Below are positions 20,810 to 29,701 of a stretch of 64,000 nt of DNA, in pieces. Source of the stretch: Salinisphaera japonica YTM-1 (lineage in GTDB: Bacteria; Pseudomonadota; Gammaproteobacteria; Nevskiales; Salinisphaeraceae); the NCBI RefSeq assembly GCF_003788585.1, contig NZ_AYKG01000001.1, positions 1-64,000 of the forward strand, read 5' to 3'. The notes beneath the pieces are model-generated. The model was given only the letters and a program-made list of their open reading frames with translations. It was not told the DNA's origin and did no database searches. Each line of letters starts with the position of its first letter. Positions within the stretch are counted from its first letter, which is position 1. Position numbers and translations under genes: made by a program.

Positions 20810-21688
20810 ATGAAAGACGACGCGACGACCTCCTCTCCACAGACCACCGCCAAAATCGAGGCGGACTGGCAACGACTGGGTGTTCATCGCGCCAGTCAGG
20901 CTGCGCGCCCGATCACCTGGTCCACCGGGCTGGCCGCGCTGGATCGTATCCTGCCGGGCCAGGGCTATCCGCTGGCCAGCGTCACCGAATGGCTGATCGA
21001 GCGTTCTGGCATGGGCGAGCTGAGCCTGTTATTGGCGGGCCTGGGCCCGCGACTGCAAGCCAACCCCAGCCAGCGCCTGGTACTGGTCAACCCGCCCTAT
21101 GCGCTCAACGCGCCGGCACTGGACGCCGCCACCATCGATCGCGGGCGTATGCCGGTGCTGCGATGCACCACGCCGGCCGAGGCGATCTGGAGCATCGAAC
21201 AACTGGCCGCCGCCGGCGGTTTCGTCGGCTTCGTGCTCTGGGAGGATCAGCTGGAGATGACCGATCTGCGCCGGCTGCAGCTGGCCAGTGAAAAAGCCGG
21301 GTGTCCGGTGTTCGTCTATCGTCATATGCCCTGTGCGCGCCAACGCTCGCCGGCGGCACTTCGTCTGGTGCTGACCCAGCGTGCCGGGCAACAACGTATC
21401 GAGGTCTTGAAATGCCGTGGCCCGGGCGGGGCCCGCAGTCGGGGACTCACGCTCGGGCGCGACCGGCCTTGGCAACAGACCCGCCCGAAGCAGGCTTTTC
21501 GTCTCGGACGAATTCAGCAGGCACCCAGTGACAACGAGGCAACGATTGGCACGGCCACGCCGTCGCGGCCGGTATCACTACGGCCATTAAAAGCCTCGAA
21601 ACCACATCATAAAACTGATTTAACCTATTGTTATAAAAATATAAAAAACAAAAACAGAAAACCCAAGACCTTTCTCTATCCGGATTGA
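20810..21688 (+). CDS. imuA: SOS mutagenesis protein ImuA
   Basis: This 292-residue SulA/RecA-like protein is the first gene of the ImuA-ImuB-DnaE2 mutasome cassette. STGLAALDRILPGQGYP near 42-58 is the usual ImuA opening, followed by a RecA-like core without a complete Walker A. The last 30 or so residues, DLTYCYKNIKNKNRKPKTF, are Lys/Asn-rich and come from an AT-rich stretch unlike the rest of the gene. No ribosome-binding site fits between the LexA box and the ATG, so translation may be leaderless. The stop lies 2 bases before imuB. Confidence 0.88.
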   Translation: MKDDATTSSPQTTAKIEADWQRLGVHRASQAARPITWSTGLAALDRILPGQGYPLASVTEWLIERSGMGELSLLLAGLGPRLQANPSQRLVLVNPPYALNAPALDAATIDRGRMPVLRCTTPAEAIWSIEQLAAAGGFVGFVLWEDQLEMTDLRRLQLASEKAGCPVFVYRHMPCARQRSPAALRLVLTQRAGQQRIEVLKCRGPGGARSRGLTLGRDRPWQQTRPKQAFRLGRIQQAPSDNEATIGTATPSRPVSLRPLKASKPHHKTDLTYCYKNIKNKNRKPKTFLYPD

Positions 21689-21690
21689 TC

Positions 21691-23139
21691 ATGTGGTTGG
21701 CCCTGCGTTTCGTTCATTGGCCGTTGGATGCAAGACGTGATGACGAGGCCACGCATGCGCGGGTTGTCGTCGCCGCGCAACGACAGCGTCAACGTATCGT
21801 GGCGGCCTGCCCCGAGGCGTTATCTGCAGGCATACGTCTTGGCATGGATTTGGCTGATGCCCGCCTACGACGGGCCGATATCGAGGTCTTCCAGCGCAGG
21901 ATCGCCCCCGAGCGGGCGGCCCTGGCCCGGCTGGCCGGCTGGGCCTGGGGGTATAGCAACGAGGTGCACTGGGCGATCGCTGATGACCACATCGAGTGCA
22001 GCCGCTTGGTGCTGGAGATCGGCGCCAGTTTGAAGCTCTTTCACGGGCGCCAGCGGCTGTTGTCATCGATCGAACAAGACCTGTCCGGGTTTGCTTATCG
22101 CTACCAGGCAGGCCTGGGCACGAGCCCACAAGCCGCACTGGCGTTTGCACGCGCCGAGCCGGCCATTCGACAAGATGGCGTATTGGGCGACCTGCCGATT
22201 CATTGCCTGTGTCTGGCCAACGAGGCCGAACAGACGCTGGCCGCGAGCGGTATCACGCATACCGATGCCCTACTGGCCTTGCCGCCGGCTGCCTTGGCAC
22301 GGCGTTTCGGTCGGAGCGTGCTCGATGCGTTGGAGCGGCTACAGGGACAGCGCCCGCACGGATTGTCGTTGTATGACCTGCCGCCGCGTTATGACACGCG
22401 CCATGAGCTGTTCGGCGCAATCGACAATACCCAGGGTTTGGTTTTCGTCCTGCGCCGTGTCTTCGAGGAAGTGGCTGTCTTTCTGAGCGGCGCAGACAGC
22501 GCGATTCAGACCCTGCGTTTGACGCTTATTCACGAAGACGAGCAGACAACAAAGCTTGTGCTCAAGCTGTCGGCGCCGTCTCACGATGCCCGGCATCTCG
22601 AACGTGTCGCCCACGAGCGCCTGTCGCAAGTCTCGCTCACGGCCCCGGTATTGGCCATCGGACTAACCAGTGACCGCCTGCGGCGCTCGGCACACGATCA
22701 ACGTCGGCTCTGGGCGATGCAGGCCGAATCCTCTGAGGCAGCCTGGCCGGGTGTGCTCGATCGCATACGCGCACGGCTTGGGCATGAGGCCGTGGGCTGG
22801 ATCCATGCACGGGCCGATCATCGCCCGGACCGCGGTTCTTATCATGCCGACCGGCCGGCTGATGCCGAGGCCGCAGACCGGATCGCGACAGACCAGACAT
22901 CGGCGCCGCGCCCGATCTGGTTGCTCGATGTGCCCGAACGCGTTGGCGCAGACGAGGCCCGGTGTTTTCGTTGGATCAGCGGCCCGGAGCGTATCGAAAG
23001 CGGTTGGTGGGACGGCGGCCAGCGTCGAGATTATTACCGCGTGCTGGATGACACGGGGCGCCTGCTCTGGATCTTTCGTGATTTGGGTGTCGCCAGCGCC
23101 GATGCGCCCGATTACTACGTGCACGGCTTGTTCGGCTAG
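21691..23139 (+). CDS. imuB: ImuB, inactive Y-family polymerase-like protein
   Basis: This 482-residue Y-family relative links ImuA and DnaE2 to the beta clamp during SOS translesion synthesis. The start MWLALRFVHWPLDA is typical. The acidic catalytic residues of active Y-family polymerases are not visible, as in other ImuB proteins. Middle segments such as SLYDLPPRYDTRHEL and the C-terminal PIWLLDVPERV and YYRVLDDTGRLLWIFRD are family marks. It lies 2 bases from imuA and dnaE2 on either side. Confidence 0.9.
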   Translation: MWLALRFVHWPLDARRDDEATHARVVVAAQRQRQRIVAACPEALSAGIRLGMDLADARLRRADIEVFQRRIAPERAALARLAGWAWGYSNEVHWAIADDHIECSRLVLEIGASLKLFHGRQRLLSSIEQDLSGFAYRYQAGLGTSPQAALAFARAEPAIRQDGVLGDLPIHCLCLANEAEQTLAASGITHTDALLALPPAALARRFGRSVLDALERLQGQRPHGLSLYDLPPRYDTRHELFGAIDNTQGLVFVLRRVFEEVAVFLSGADSAIQTLRLTLIHEDEQTTKLVLKLSAPSHDARHLERVAHERLSQVSLTAPVLAIGLTSDRLRRSAHDQRRLWAMQAESSEAAWPGVLDRIRARLGHEAVGWIHARADHRPDRGSYHADRPADAEAADRIATDQTSAPRPIWLLDVPERVGADEARCFRWISGPERIESGWWDGGQRRDYYRVLDDTGRLLWIFRDLGVASADAPDYYVHGLFG

Positions 23140-23141
23140 TC

Positions 23142-26100
23142 ATGGAATATTCTGATCCAATACATGAAGATGATTACGCAGAGCTTTGTTGTGTCAGTAA
23201 TTTTTCTTTTCATCGCGGTGCCTCTCATCCCGAGGAGCTGATCACCCAAGCGGCCGCACTCGGCTATCGGGCACTGGCATTGACCGACGAATGCAGTCTG
23301 GCCGGTGCGGTACGCGCCTGGATGGCCGCCGAAAAACACCACATGAAGCTGATTCTGGGCAGCCGCTTTACGTTGCAAGAAGACGTCACGCTCATCGCGC
23401 TCGCACGAAATCGCGAGGGTTATACCCAGCTGTGTCGCTTGATCACGGCGGCCCGCCGGGCCAGCGATAAAGGCGGTTATCGACTGTCGTTGGCCGATCT
23501 GGCGGGCCACGATCTGTCGTGTTGTTGGCTGCTGGTGCTGCCGGCCTATGCACAGGCCCCGCCGCCGGCGCTGCATGCGCTGCTGGCCGATCTGGTATGT
23601 CGCTACCCGCGATCGGTGCGGCTGGCACTGGCTTTGCATCGCGGCCCGTTGGATGCTCTTCACGTGGAACGCCTGTCAAAGCTGCGTCGTCACTACGGCG
23701 TGCCTATTGTGGCCGTGGGTGATGTGCACATGCATTGTCGCTCGCGCCTGGTGCTGCAGAACGTGTTCACGGCACTTCGACGACACACCACGGTGGCGGC
23801 GGCCGGCACGGCGCTGGCCCCCAACGGCGAGCGTTATCTGCGCCCGCGTGCCGACCTGGCCTTGCTCTACCCGGCCAAGATGCGTGCGGCGAGTTGTCGG
23901 ATCGCCGATGACTGCGTATTCGATCTGCGCGAGATCGAATACGACTATCCGGCCGAGCTGGTGCCGGCCGGGCACACATCGGCCTCGCATCTTCGTAAAC
24001 TGGTTGAAAAAGGCGCTATAAAGCGTTGGTCCAATGGGGTTTTGGCCAAGGTGCGCGAACAGATCGAGAAAGAGCTGGCGCTCATCGATGCCATGGGCTA
24101 CCCGCATTATTTTCTGACCGTGCACGATATCGTTCGTGAAGCCCGGGCCCGGGGCATTCTGTGTCAGGGCCGCGGTTCGTCGGCCAATTCCGTGGTCTGT
24201 TATTGCCTGGGCATCACTGAGGTCGATCCGGGCCGGCACGAGCTGCTGTTCGAGCGCTTCATTTCCGAGTCGCGCAACGAGCCGCCGGATATCGACGTCG
24301 ATTTCGAGCACTCCCGGCGTGAAGAGATCATCCAGTACATCTATGCCAAGTACGGGCGTGGTCGGGCAGCCCTTGCGGCCACGGTGATCCGGTATCGCCC
24401 GCGTAGTGCCATGCGTGATGTGGGCCGGGCGCTGGGCCTGTCGGCCGATCAGATCGATGTCGTCGCCGGTGAGCTTTCACGCCGGGCGGATGACGGCACC
24501 ATCGCTGAGCAGTTGGCCGAGCGCGGCGTGCGTCTGGATGCGCGCCTGCTGCATCGCATGTTGGGGCTCGTGGACACCTTGATGGGGTTTCCGCGGCATT
24601 TATCCCAGCACGTTGGCGGGTTCGTGCTCAGCCAGCGCCCGCTGGAAGAGCTGGTGCCGGTCGAAAACGCGGCCATGCCCGATCGCACGATCATCCAGTG
24701 GGACAAGGACGATCTCGAAGCCGTGGGGCTGATGAAGATCGACGTGCTGGCGCTGGGCATGCTCTCTTGTATTCGGCGCTGTTTCGATCTCATCGCCGGG
24801 CATACCGGACGCCTGCTCAGCATGGCCGGTATACCGGCCAAGGACAGTGCGACTTACGCCATGATTCAGGCTGCCGACACGATCGGCGTGTTCCAGATCG
24901 AATCCCGGGCCCAGATGACCATGCTGCCGCGCCTGAAACCCGCACGGTTTTTCGATCTGGTGGTCGAGGTGGCTATCGTGCGCCCCGGCCCGATTCAGGG
25001 CGGCATGGTGCACCCCTATCTCAAGGCGCGTGAAAATCCGGCCCAGGTGAGCTATCCCAGCGAGGCGCTGCGCGGGGTGTTGGCCCGCACGCTCGGCGTG
25101 CCGATCTTCCAGGAACAGGTGATGAAGATCGCGATGGTGGCCGCCGATTTCACTGGCGACGAGGCCAACGGCTTGCGTAAATCGATGGCCGCCTGGAAGA
25201 AAGACGGCGGCCTGGAGCCCTGGCGCGAGCGGCTAAAATCCGGCATGCGCGCCAACGGCTACGACGAGAGCTTTGCTGATCGCATCTTCGAGCAGATCAA
25301 GGGCTTTGGTAGCTACGGTTTCCCCGAGTCGCATGCCGTAAGTTTTGCACTGCTGGTCTATGTCTCGGCCTATCTGAAATGTCATTACCCGGCCGCTTTT
25401 GCTGCGGCCCTGCTCAACAGCCAGCCCATGGGTTTCTATGCGCCGGCCCAGATCGTGGCGGATGCCCGGGCCCACGGGGTGGCCGTGCGGGCGGCCGACG
25501 TGCGCTATTCTGAGGTTGAGTCACGCCTGGAATCCCGTCCGGGCGAAGCGGCCCATCCTGACAGACGTGCGGCGTTACGGCTGGGGTTAGACCGGGTCAA
25601 GGGCCTATCCGAGGCGGCGGCCACGCGGATTGTGGCTGCGCGCCGCGAGCGTGGGTTTGTCGATATTGCTGATCTGGTTACACGCGGCGCTCTGGATAAG
25701 CGGGCACGCGATGCGCTGGCCCGGGCCGATGCGCTAGCCGGCCTGGCCGGCGATCGTCATCGGGCCCAATGGCAGATCGCAGCGGCCGCGGTACACAACG
25801 ATCTGTTTGCCGATATACAACCCGTCGAGGACGATGTCGCCCTGCCAGCCCCGGCCGAGGGCGCAGATATCACCGCCGACTACAACAGCACGGGGCTTAC
25901 ACTCAGACGCCATCCGGTCGCCCTCATGCGCGCCGAGCTTGCGCGTCTTGGCGTGATGTCGGGCGCGGCGTTCAAACGCTTGAATCACGAGGCCACGGCC
26001 CACGTGGCCGGTATTGTGACCATGCGCCAACGCCCGGGCAGCGCCAAGGGCGTGACGTTCGTCACGCTCGAGGACGAAACGGCCACGGTCAACGTCATCG

Positions 26101-26273
26101 TGCGCCGGGACGTGCTGGCACAATTCCGCGTGGCCGTACTGTCGGCGCGCCTGCTACGCGTCGTAGGCGTAATGCAGCGCGCCGGTGCGGTCACGCATTG
26201 CCTGGCCCATGAAATCGTTGACGAGACCGCGCGCCTGGGCACACTACAGACACGCTCGCGAGATTTTCATTGA
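23142..26273 (+). CDS. dnaE2: error-prone DNA polymerase DnaE2 (ImuC)
   Basis: This 1043-residue C-family polymerase is the catalytic part of the mutasome. The N-terminal PHP domain opens with SNFSFHRGASHPEEL (about 19-33). The palm Asp residues are in PPDIDVDFEH (381-390), with the third in LMKIDVLALGML near 540. The C-terminal OB fold follows (THVAGIVT-like and GVTFVTLEDETATVN). Length fits DnaE2 (about 1030-1080), shorter than replicative DnaE1. The start ATG is 2 bases after the imuB stop. Confidence 0.95.
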   Translation: MEYSDPIHEDDYAELCCVSNFSFHRGASHPEELITQAAALGYRALALTDECSLAGAVRAWMAAEKHHMKLILGSRFTLQEDVTLIALARNREGYTQLCRLITAARRASDKGGYRLSLADLAGHDLSCCWLLVLPAYAQAPPPALHALLADLVCRYPRSVRLALALHRGPLDALHVERLSKLRRHYGVPIVAVGDVHMHCRSRLVLQNVFTALRRHTTVAAAGTALAPNGERYLRPRADLALLYPAKMRAASCRIADDCVFDLREIEYDYPAELVPAGHTSASHLRKLVEKGAIKRWSNGVLAKVREQIEKELALIDAMGYPHYFLTVHDIVREARARGILCQGRGSSANSVVCYCLGITEVDPGRHELLFERFISESRNEPPDIDVDFEHSRREEIIQYIYAKYGRGRAALAATVIRYRPRSAMRDVGRALGLSADQIDVVAGELSRRADDGTIAEQLAERGVRLDARLLHRMLGLVDTLMGFPRHLSQHVGGFVLSQRPLEELVPVENAAMPDRTIIQWDKDDLEAVGLMKIDVLALGMLSCIRRCFDLIAGHTGRLLSMAGIPAKDSATYAMIQAADTIGVFQIESRAQMTMLPRLKPARFFDLVVEVAIVRPGPIQGGMVHPYLKARENPAQVSYPSEALRGVLARTLGVPIFQEQVMKIAMVAADFTGDEANGLRKSMAAWKKDGGLEPWRERLKSGMRANGYDESFADRIFEQIKGFGSYGFPESHAVSFALLVYVSAYLKCHYPAAFAAALLNSQPMGFYAPAQIVADARAHGVAVRAADVRYSEVESRLESRPGEAAHPDRRAALRLGLDRVKGLSEAAATRIVAARRERGFVDIADLVTRGALDKRARDALARADALAGLAGDRHRAQWQIAAAAVHNDLFADIQPVEDDVALPAPAEGADITADYNSTGLTLRRHPVALMRAELARLGVMSGAAFKRLNHEATAHVAGIVTMRQRPGSAKGVTFVTLEDETATVNVIVRRDVLAQFRVAVLSARLLRVVGVMQRAGAVTHCLAHEIVDETARLGTLQTRSRDFH

Positions 26274-26288
26274 TGGCGCTGTGGTCTT

Positions 26289-27119
26289 TTAATAGATCTG
26301 CAACGGCTCCGGCCCGCTGGGCGGGGCGAACAGATCATCGAGTTCAGCCAGGTCCTCGGCGTCCAGCTGCCAATGTGCACTCTCGGCGTTCTCGGCCACC
26401 CGCTCGGGCGTTGCCGATTTCGGAATCGGCAGCACGTGATCATGCGCCAGTAACCAGGCCAGACAGACCTGGGCGCTCGTCATGTCGCGCGCGCGGGCAA
26501 AACGCGCCAAGGCGTCGTTAGCCAACAACGCCCCGCCGTCGAAGGGTGAATAGGCCATCGTCACGCGTTGGTTTTCGGCCATCCAGTCCAATAGATCCCA
26601 CTCGATGCCGCGCTGATCCAGGTTATAGAGCACTTGATTGACTTGCATGGCACGCCCGCCGGCCGCCGTGAAGGCCCGGCAATCAGCGGTATCGAGATTG
26701 CTCACGCCGTATTGACGGATCTTGCCCTGGGCCATGAGGCGCTCGAATGCTGCAATGGTCTGTTCAAACGGCGTGGCGCCCGGCCAATGCAATAGATACA
26801 GATCGATCCAGTCGGTGCCCAGACGTTTCAGGCTGGCCTCGCAGGCTGCGATTGTGGCCTCGAACCCGGCGTTGGACGGCAAGACCTTGCTCACCAGATA
26901 GACTTCATCGCGGCGCCCGGCGATCGCCTCGCCCACAAGCGACTCGGCCCGGCCCTGGCCATACATTTCGGCCGTGTCGATAAGCGTCATACCGCGATCG
27001 ATCCCCTCACGCAGGGCTGCGATCTCCTGATCCTTGTGCGCGGGTGCATCGCCCATATGCCACGTGCCCTGGCCTACACAAGCCACTTCGTCGCCGCCGG
27101 GCATTCGAATATGCTTCAT
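26289..27119 (-). CDS. aldo/keto reductase
   Basis: This 276-residue NADPH-dependent reductase has the AKR tetrad: Asp48, Tyr53 (LIDTAEMYG), Lys78 (VSKVLP) and His111 (LLHWPG). The cofactor motif IPKSATPERV lies near the end. The substrate is unknown; related bacterial enzymes reduce methylglyoxal or similar aldehydes. The ATG at 27119 is used; the longer frame upstream has no family sequence. It is convergent with dnaE2 and divergent from the alkyltransferase-like gene. Confidence 0.9.
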   Translation of the reverse strand: MKHIRMPGGDEVACVGQGTWHMGDAPAHKDQEIAALREGIDRGMTLIDTAEMYGQGRAESLVGEAIAGRRDEVYLVSKVLPSNAGFEATIAACEASLKRLGTDWIDLYLLHWPGATPFEQTIAAFERLMAQGKIRQYGVSNLDTADCRAFTAAGGRAMQVNQVLYNLDQRGIEWDLLDWMAENQRVTMAYSPFDGGALLANDALARFARARDMTSAQVCLAWLLAHDHVLPIPKSATPERVAENAESAHWQLDAEDLAELDDLFAPPSGPEPLQIY

Positions 27120-27217
27120 GAAACTCTCGATACCACAAACTACAAAGACATGAGTCTGATGATCTCCGCCGTTGCTGACAACGCGATGCGCCACCTCTTC
27201 GCACCGGCTGATTGGCT

Positions 27218-27535
27218 ATGAGTGGGGAGCGTTTTGCTGAACGCGTGCATGCGCTGGTTGCTCGTATTCCCTCGGGGAACGTGGCCACCTACGGGGACCT
27301 GGCTGCCTATGCCGGCCGCCCGCGGGCCGCGCGGCAAGCCGGCTATGCCATGCATCGTTGCCCGCCCGGCCTGCCCTGGCATCGAGTGATCAATGCCCAG
27401 GGCCGGCTCTCCGTGGCGGCGGGCAGCACGGCCTGGCTGACCCAGCGCCGCCGGCTGGAAGAAGAAGGTGTGGTGTTCATGGGCGGGCGTATCGAACTGG
27501 CGCGCTATCGATGGGCCGGCCCGAACGAGGATTGA
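27218..27535 (+). CDS. alkyltransferase-like protein (ATL)
   Basis: This 105-residue protein looks like the DNA-binding domain of O6-alkylguanine transferases (IPSGNVATYGDLA, then GYAMHRCPPGLPWHRVI), but the reactive Cys of PCHRV is replaced by Trp54 (PWHRV). This is the hallmark of ATL proteins, which bind O6-alkylguanine and hand it to nucleotide excision repair without repairing it themselves. The E. coli YbaZ protein has the same Trp. The ATG at 27218 is used in preference to a TTG two codons earlier. Confidence 0.88.
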   Translation: MSGERFAERVHALVARIPSGNVATYGDLAAYAGRPRAARQAGYAMHRCPPGLPWHRVINAQGRLSVAAGSTAWLTQRRRLEEEGVVFMGGRIELARYRWAGPNED

Positions 27536-27589
27536 TCGCTGGCGCACGGCTTAGGGCATGATGAGGGCTTCTTTCTCGCGAGCGCTTTG

Positions 27590-28147
27590 ATGATCGATAT
27601 CTCCTGGCTGACGGCCAACCCCAGCAACCTCGTCGACATGCTCGTATCCGCACTGGGTATCTATATCGCGCTGCTGGTGTGTACGAGACTGGCCGGGCTG
27701 CGCAGTTTTTCCAAGATGTCGAGCTTCGATTTCGCGATCACCGTGGCCTTCGGCTCGATCATGGCCTCGACGCTGCTGGCCAAAAGCCCGGCCCTGATTA
27801 CCGGTGTGGCGGGACTGGTAACGCTGTTTCTCGTCCAGAGCGCGACTGCGTTCGCCCGGCGCAAGAGTTATCGCATTGAGCGGCTTGTAGGCAATGAGCC
27901 GATGGTTCTGATGGCCGGCCCTGAACTGCTGGCCGAAAATCTCAACAGCGCGCGGGTCACCGTCGACGATATCCGGGGCAAGCTGCGCCAGGCGGGGGTG
28001 ACGCATCGTGACCAGGTGCGTGCGGTGATCATGGAAAGCACCGGCGATATCTCGGTGCTGACCAAGGACTCGCCGATGGAGGCCTGGCTGCTCGATCACG
28101 TTCGTGACGGCGACAAGGTATTGGCGGCCGAGCGTAAAAACGACTGA
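27590..28147 (+). CDS. DUF421 / YetF-type membrane protein
   Basis: This 185-residue protein has three likely membrane segments in the first 90 residues (about 15-35, 45-60 and 64-85) and a soluble C-terminal domain. TRLAGLRSFSKMSSFDFAIT is the DUF421 signature. Related B. subtilis YetF-like proteins have no settled role. The ATG at 27590 is preceded by a TTG in frame; the ribosome-binding site is weak. Confidence 0.82.
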   Translation: MIDISWLTANPSNLVDMLVSALGIYIALLVCTRLAGLRSFSKMSSFDFAITVAFGSIMASTLLAKSPALITGVAGLVTLFLVQSATAFARRKSYRIERLVGNEPMVLMAGPELLAENLNSARVTVDDIRGKLRQAGVTHRDQVRAVIMESTGDISVLTKDSPMEAWLLDHVRDGDKVLAAERKND

Positions 28148-28199
28148 GCCCGGTTGTCTGCGGTAGGATCAAGTTTCTGTTTTATTCAGGATTACCGAC

Positions 28200-28565
28200 A
28201 TGGACGCACCCACCGATAGCGGCGTCTCGTTCGCGCCTTATTTCGATATTCCATCTGCCAACCGTGCGGCTTTCGAGGCGCTGGTCGAAGAGTTCGTGGC
28301 CACCACGCGCCAGGAAGCGGGTTGTCTGTATTACGGCTTCTGTTTCAAGGGCGATCAGGCGATGTGTCGCGAAGGCTATGCCAACGCGGATGCGTTTCTG
28401 GCCCATCTGGATAACGTCGGCACGCTGTTCGCCAAGGCCCAGGAGATTGCGACGGTCACCCGCATGGAGATGCACGGCCCGGCCGCCGAACTCGACAAAC
28501 TACGTCAGCCGCTGGCCGATCTCGACATCGATTATTTCATTCTGGAAACGGGCTTTCGCGCATAA
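28200..28565 (+). CDS. ABM-domain-like monooxygenase/quinol-monooxygenase family protein
   Basis: This 121-residue protein has a ferredoxin-like dimeric alpha-beta barrel look: FDIPSANRAAFEALVEEFV, then RQEAGCLYYGFCFKG and EGYANADAFLAHLDNV. These resemble antibiotic-biosynthesis-monooxygenase proteins. No catalytic residue can be named. It is followed after 36 bases by an esterase gene, possibly in one transcript. Confidence 0.65.
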   Translation: MDAPTDSGVSFAPYFDIPSANRAAFEALVEEFVATTRQEAGCLYYGFCFKGDQAMCREGYANADAFLAHLDNVGTLFAKAQEIATVTRMEMHGPAAELDKLRQPLADLDIDYFILETGFRA

Positions 28566-28601
28566 CCACGGCCCGCGCGTCATATAAGGGGGAGCAAGAC
28601 G

Positions 28602-29657
28602 ATGAGTGGATTTCAACAACGCCTGGAAAGCCTGGGGGCCCGGGCACTGCTTGGCCTGCCGGAAAGCCTGCTGCGCCCGCTGGCCGGCCCGCCGATCGAA
28701 AAAGACGGTCAGACGCTGGATCTTCAGTGTCAGATGCTGCTCAAGATCATGAAAACCCGCGGCGTGGCCCTGGGCGGTGGCGAAGTGGACACCGCGCGTC
28801 GCGTCATGACCGAACAATCCGGCACGCTGGGCCCGCGAGTGCCGGCCGATATCGAGGTGCGAGAGCTATCGCTGGCCGGCGATGGCCTGCCGGCTATCGG
28901 TGCCCGCTTCTATCGGCCGGATGATGCCAACCGGCACCTGCCGGCCATCGTGTTCCTGCACGGCGGCGGTTTCGTGGTCGGCGATCTGGAATCCCACGAC
29001 GCCGTGTGTCGTGCGCTGGCTCATCATGCCTGTTGTGGCGTGGTGGCCGTTGATTATCGTCTGGCCCCGGAGTCCCCCGCGCCGGCCGCCTCTCAGGATG
29101 CCGTGGCTGCATTCCGCACCGTCGTCGACCAGGCCGAAGCCCTCGGCCTGGATGCCGATCGCCTGGCGGTGGCGGGCGACAGCGCCGGCGGTAATCTGGC
29201 CGCCGTCGTCGCCCAGCAGACCAAGAACGACGTGCATGCGCCCTGCTATCAGGCGCTGTTCTATCCGGTCGTCGATTTCGAGGTCGACCATCCGTCGAAG
29301 GATATGTTCGCCGAAGGTTATTTCCTCGAAAAAGCCTCCATGAACTGGTTCGAGGGCCATTATGTGCCCGCCGGCGTGGACAAGAAGGATCCGGCCATCT
29401 CGCCGCTCTACGGTGATCTGGCCGGCGTGGCGCCGGCGTTGATACAGACCGGCGGCTTCGATCCGCTGCGCGATGAGGGCGAGGCCTATGCCAAAGCGCT
29501 GCAAGACGCCGGCGTTGCGGTCACGATGGAACGTGAGCCGGGCTTGATTCATGGCTATCTGAATCTCGCCGGCGGTGTCCGCCAGGCCGACAAGGCCTTG
29601 CAACAGGCGGCTTCGTATATCCGCACGGCGCTGCACGCCGAAAAACCGACCGAGTGA
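28602..29657 (+). CDS. alpha/beta hydrolase, hormone-sensitive lipase (HSL) family
   Basis: This 351-residue esterase has the oxyanion motif HGGGF at 120-124 and the nucleophile elbow GDSAGG with Ser194. The acid and His of the triad fit GGFDPLRDEG and LIHGYLN toward the end. An unusual N-terminal segment of about 90 residues precedes the fold and could be a cap. No signal peptide is seen, so it is probably cytosolic. AAGGGGGAG lies upstream of the ATG at 28602. The substrate is unknown; short-chain esters are typical. Confidence 0.9.
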   Translation: MSGFQQRLESLGARALLGLPESLLRPLAGPPIEKDGQTLDLQCQMLLKIMKTRGVALGGGEVDTARRVMTEQSGTLGPRVPADIEVRELSLAGDGLPAIGARFYRPDDANRHLPAIVFLHGGGFVVGDLESHDAVCRALAHHACCGVVAVDYRLAPESPAPAASQDAVAAFRTVVDQAEALGLDADRLAVAGDSAGGNLAAVVAQQTKNDVHAPCYQALFYPVVDFEVDHPSKDMFAEGYFLEKASMNWFEGHYVPAGVDKKDPAISPLYGDLAGVAPALIQTGGFDPLRDEGEAYAKALQDAGVAVTMEREPGLIHGYLNLAGGVRQADKALQQAASYIRTALHAEKPTE

Positions 29658-29664
29658 ACCGAGC

Positions 29665-29692
29665 GCGCCGATGCGCTCACACGCATCGGCGC
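29665..29692. terminator. hairpin between convergent genes
   Basis: GCGCCGATGCG at 29665-29675 pairs perfectly with CGCATCGGCGC at 29682-29692 (11 bp, 6-base loop). It lies between the ends of the esterase and EF-hand genes. No T tract follows on either strand, so its role as a bidirectional terminator is inferred from position and stability. Confidence 0.55.
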
Positions 29693-29701
29693 CCTAGCGG
29701 C

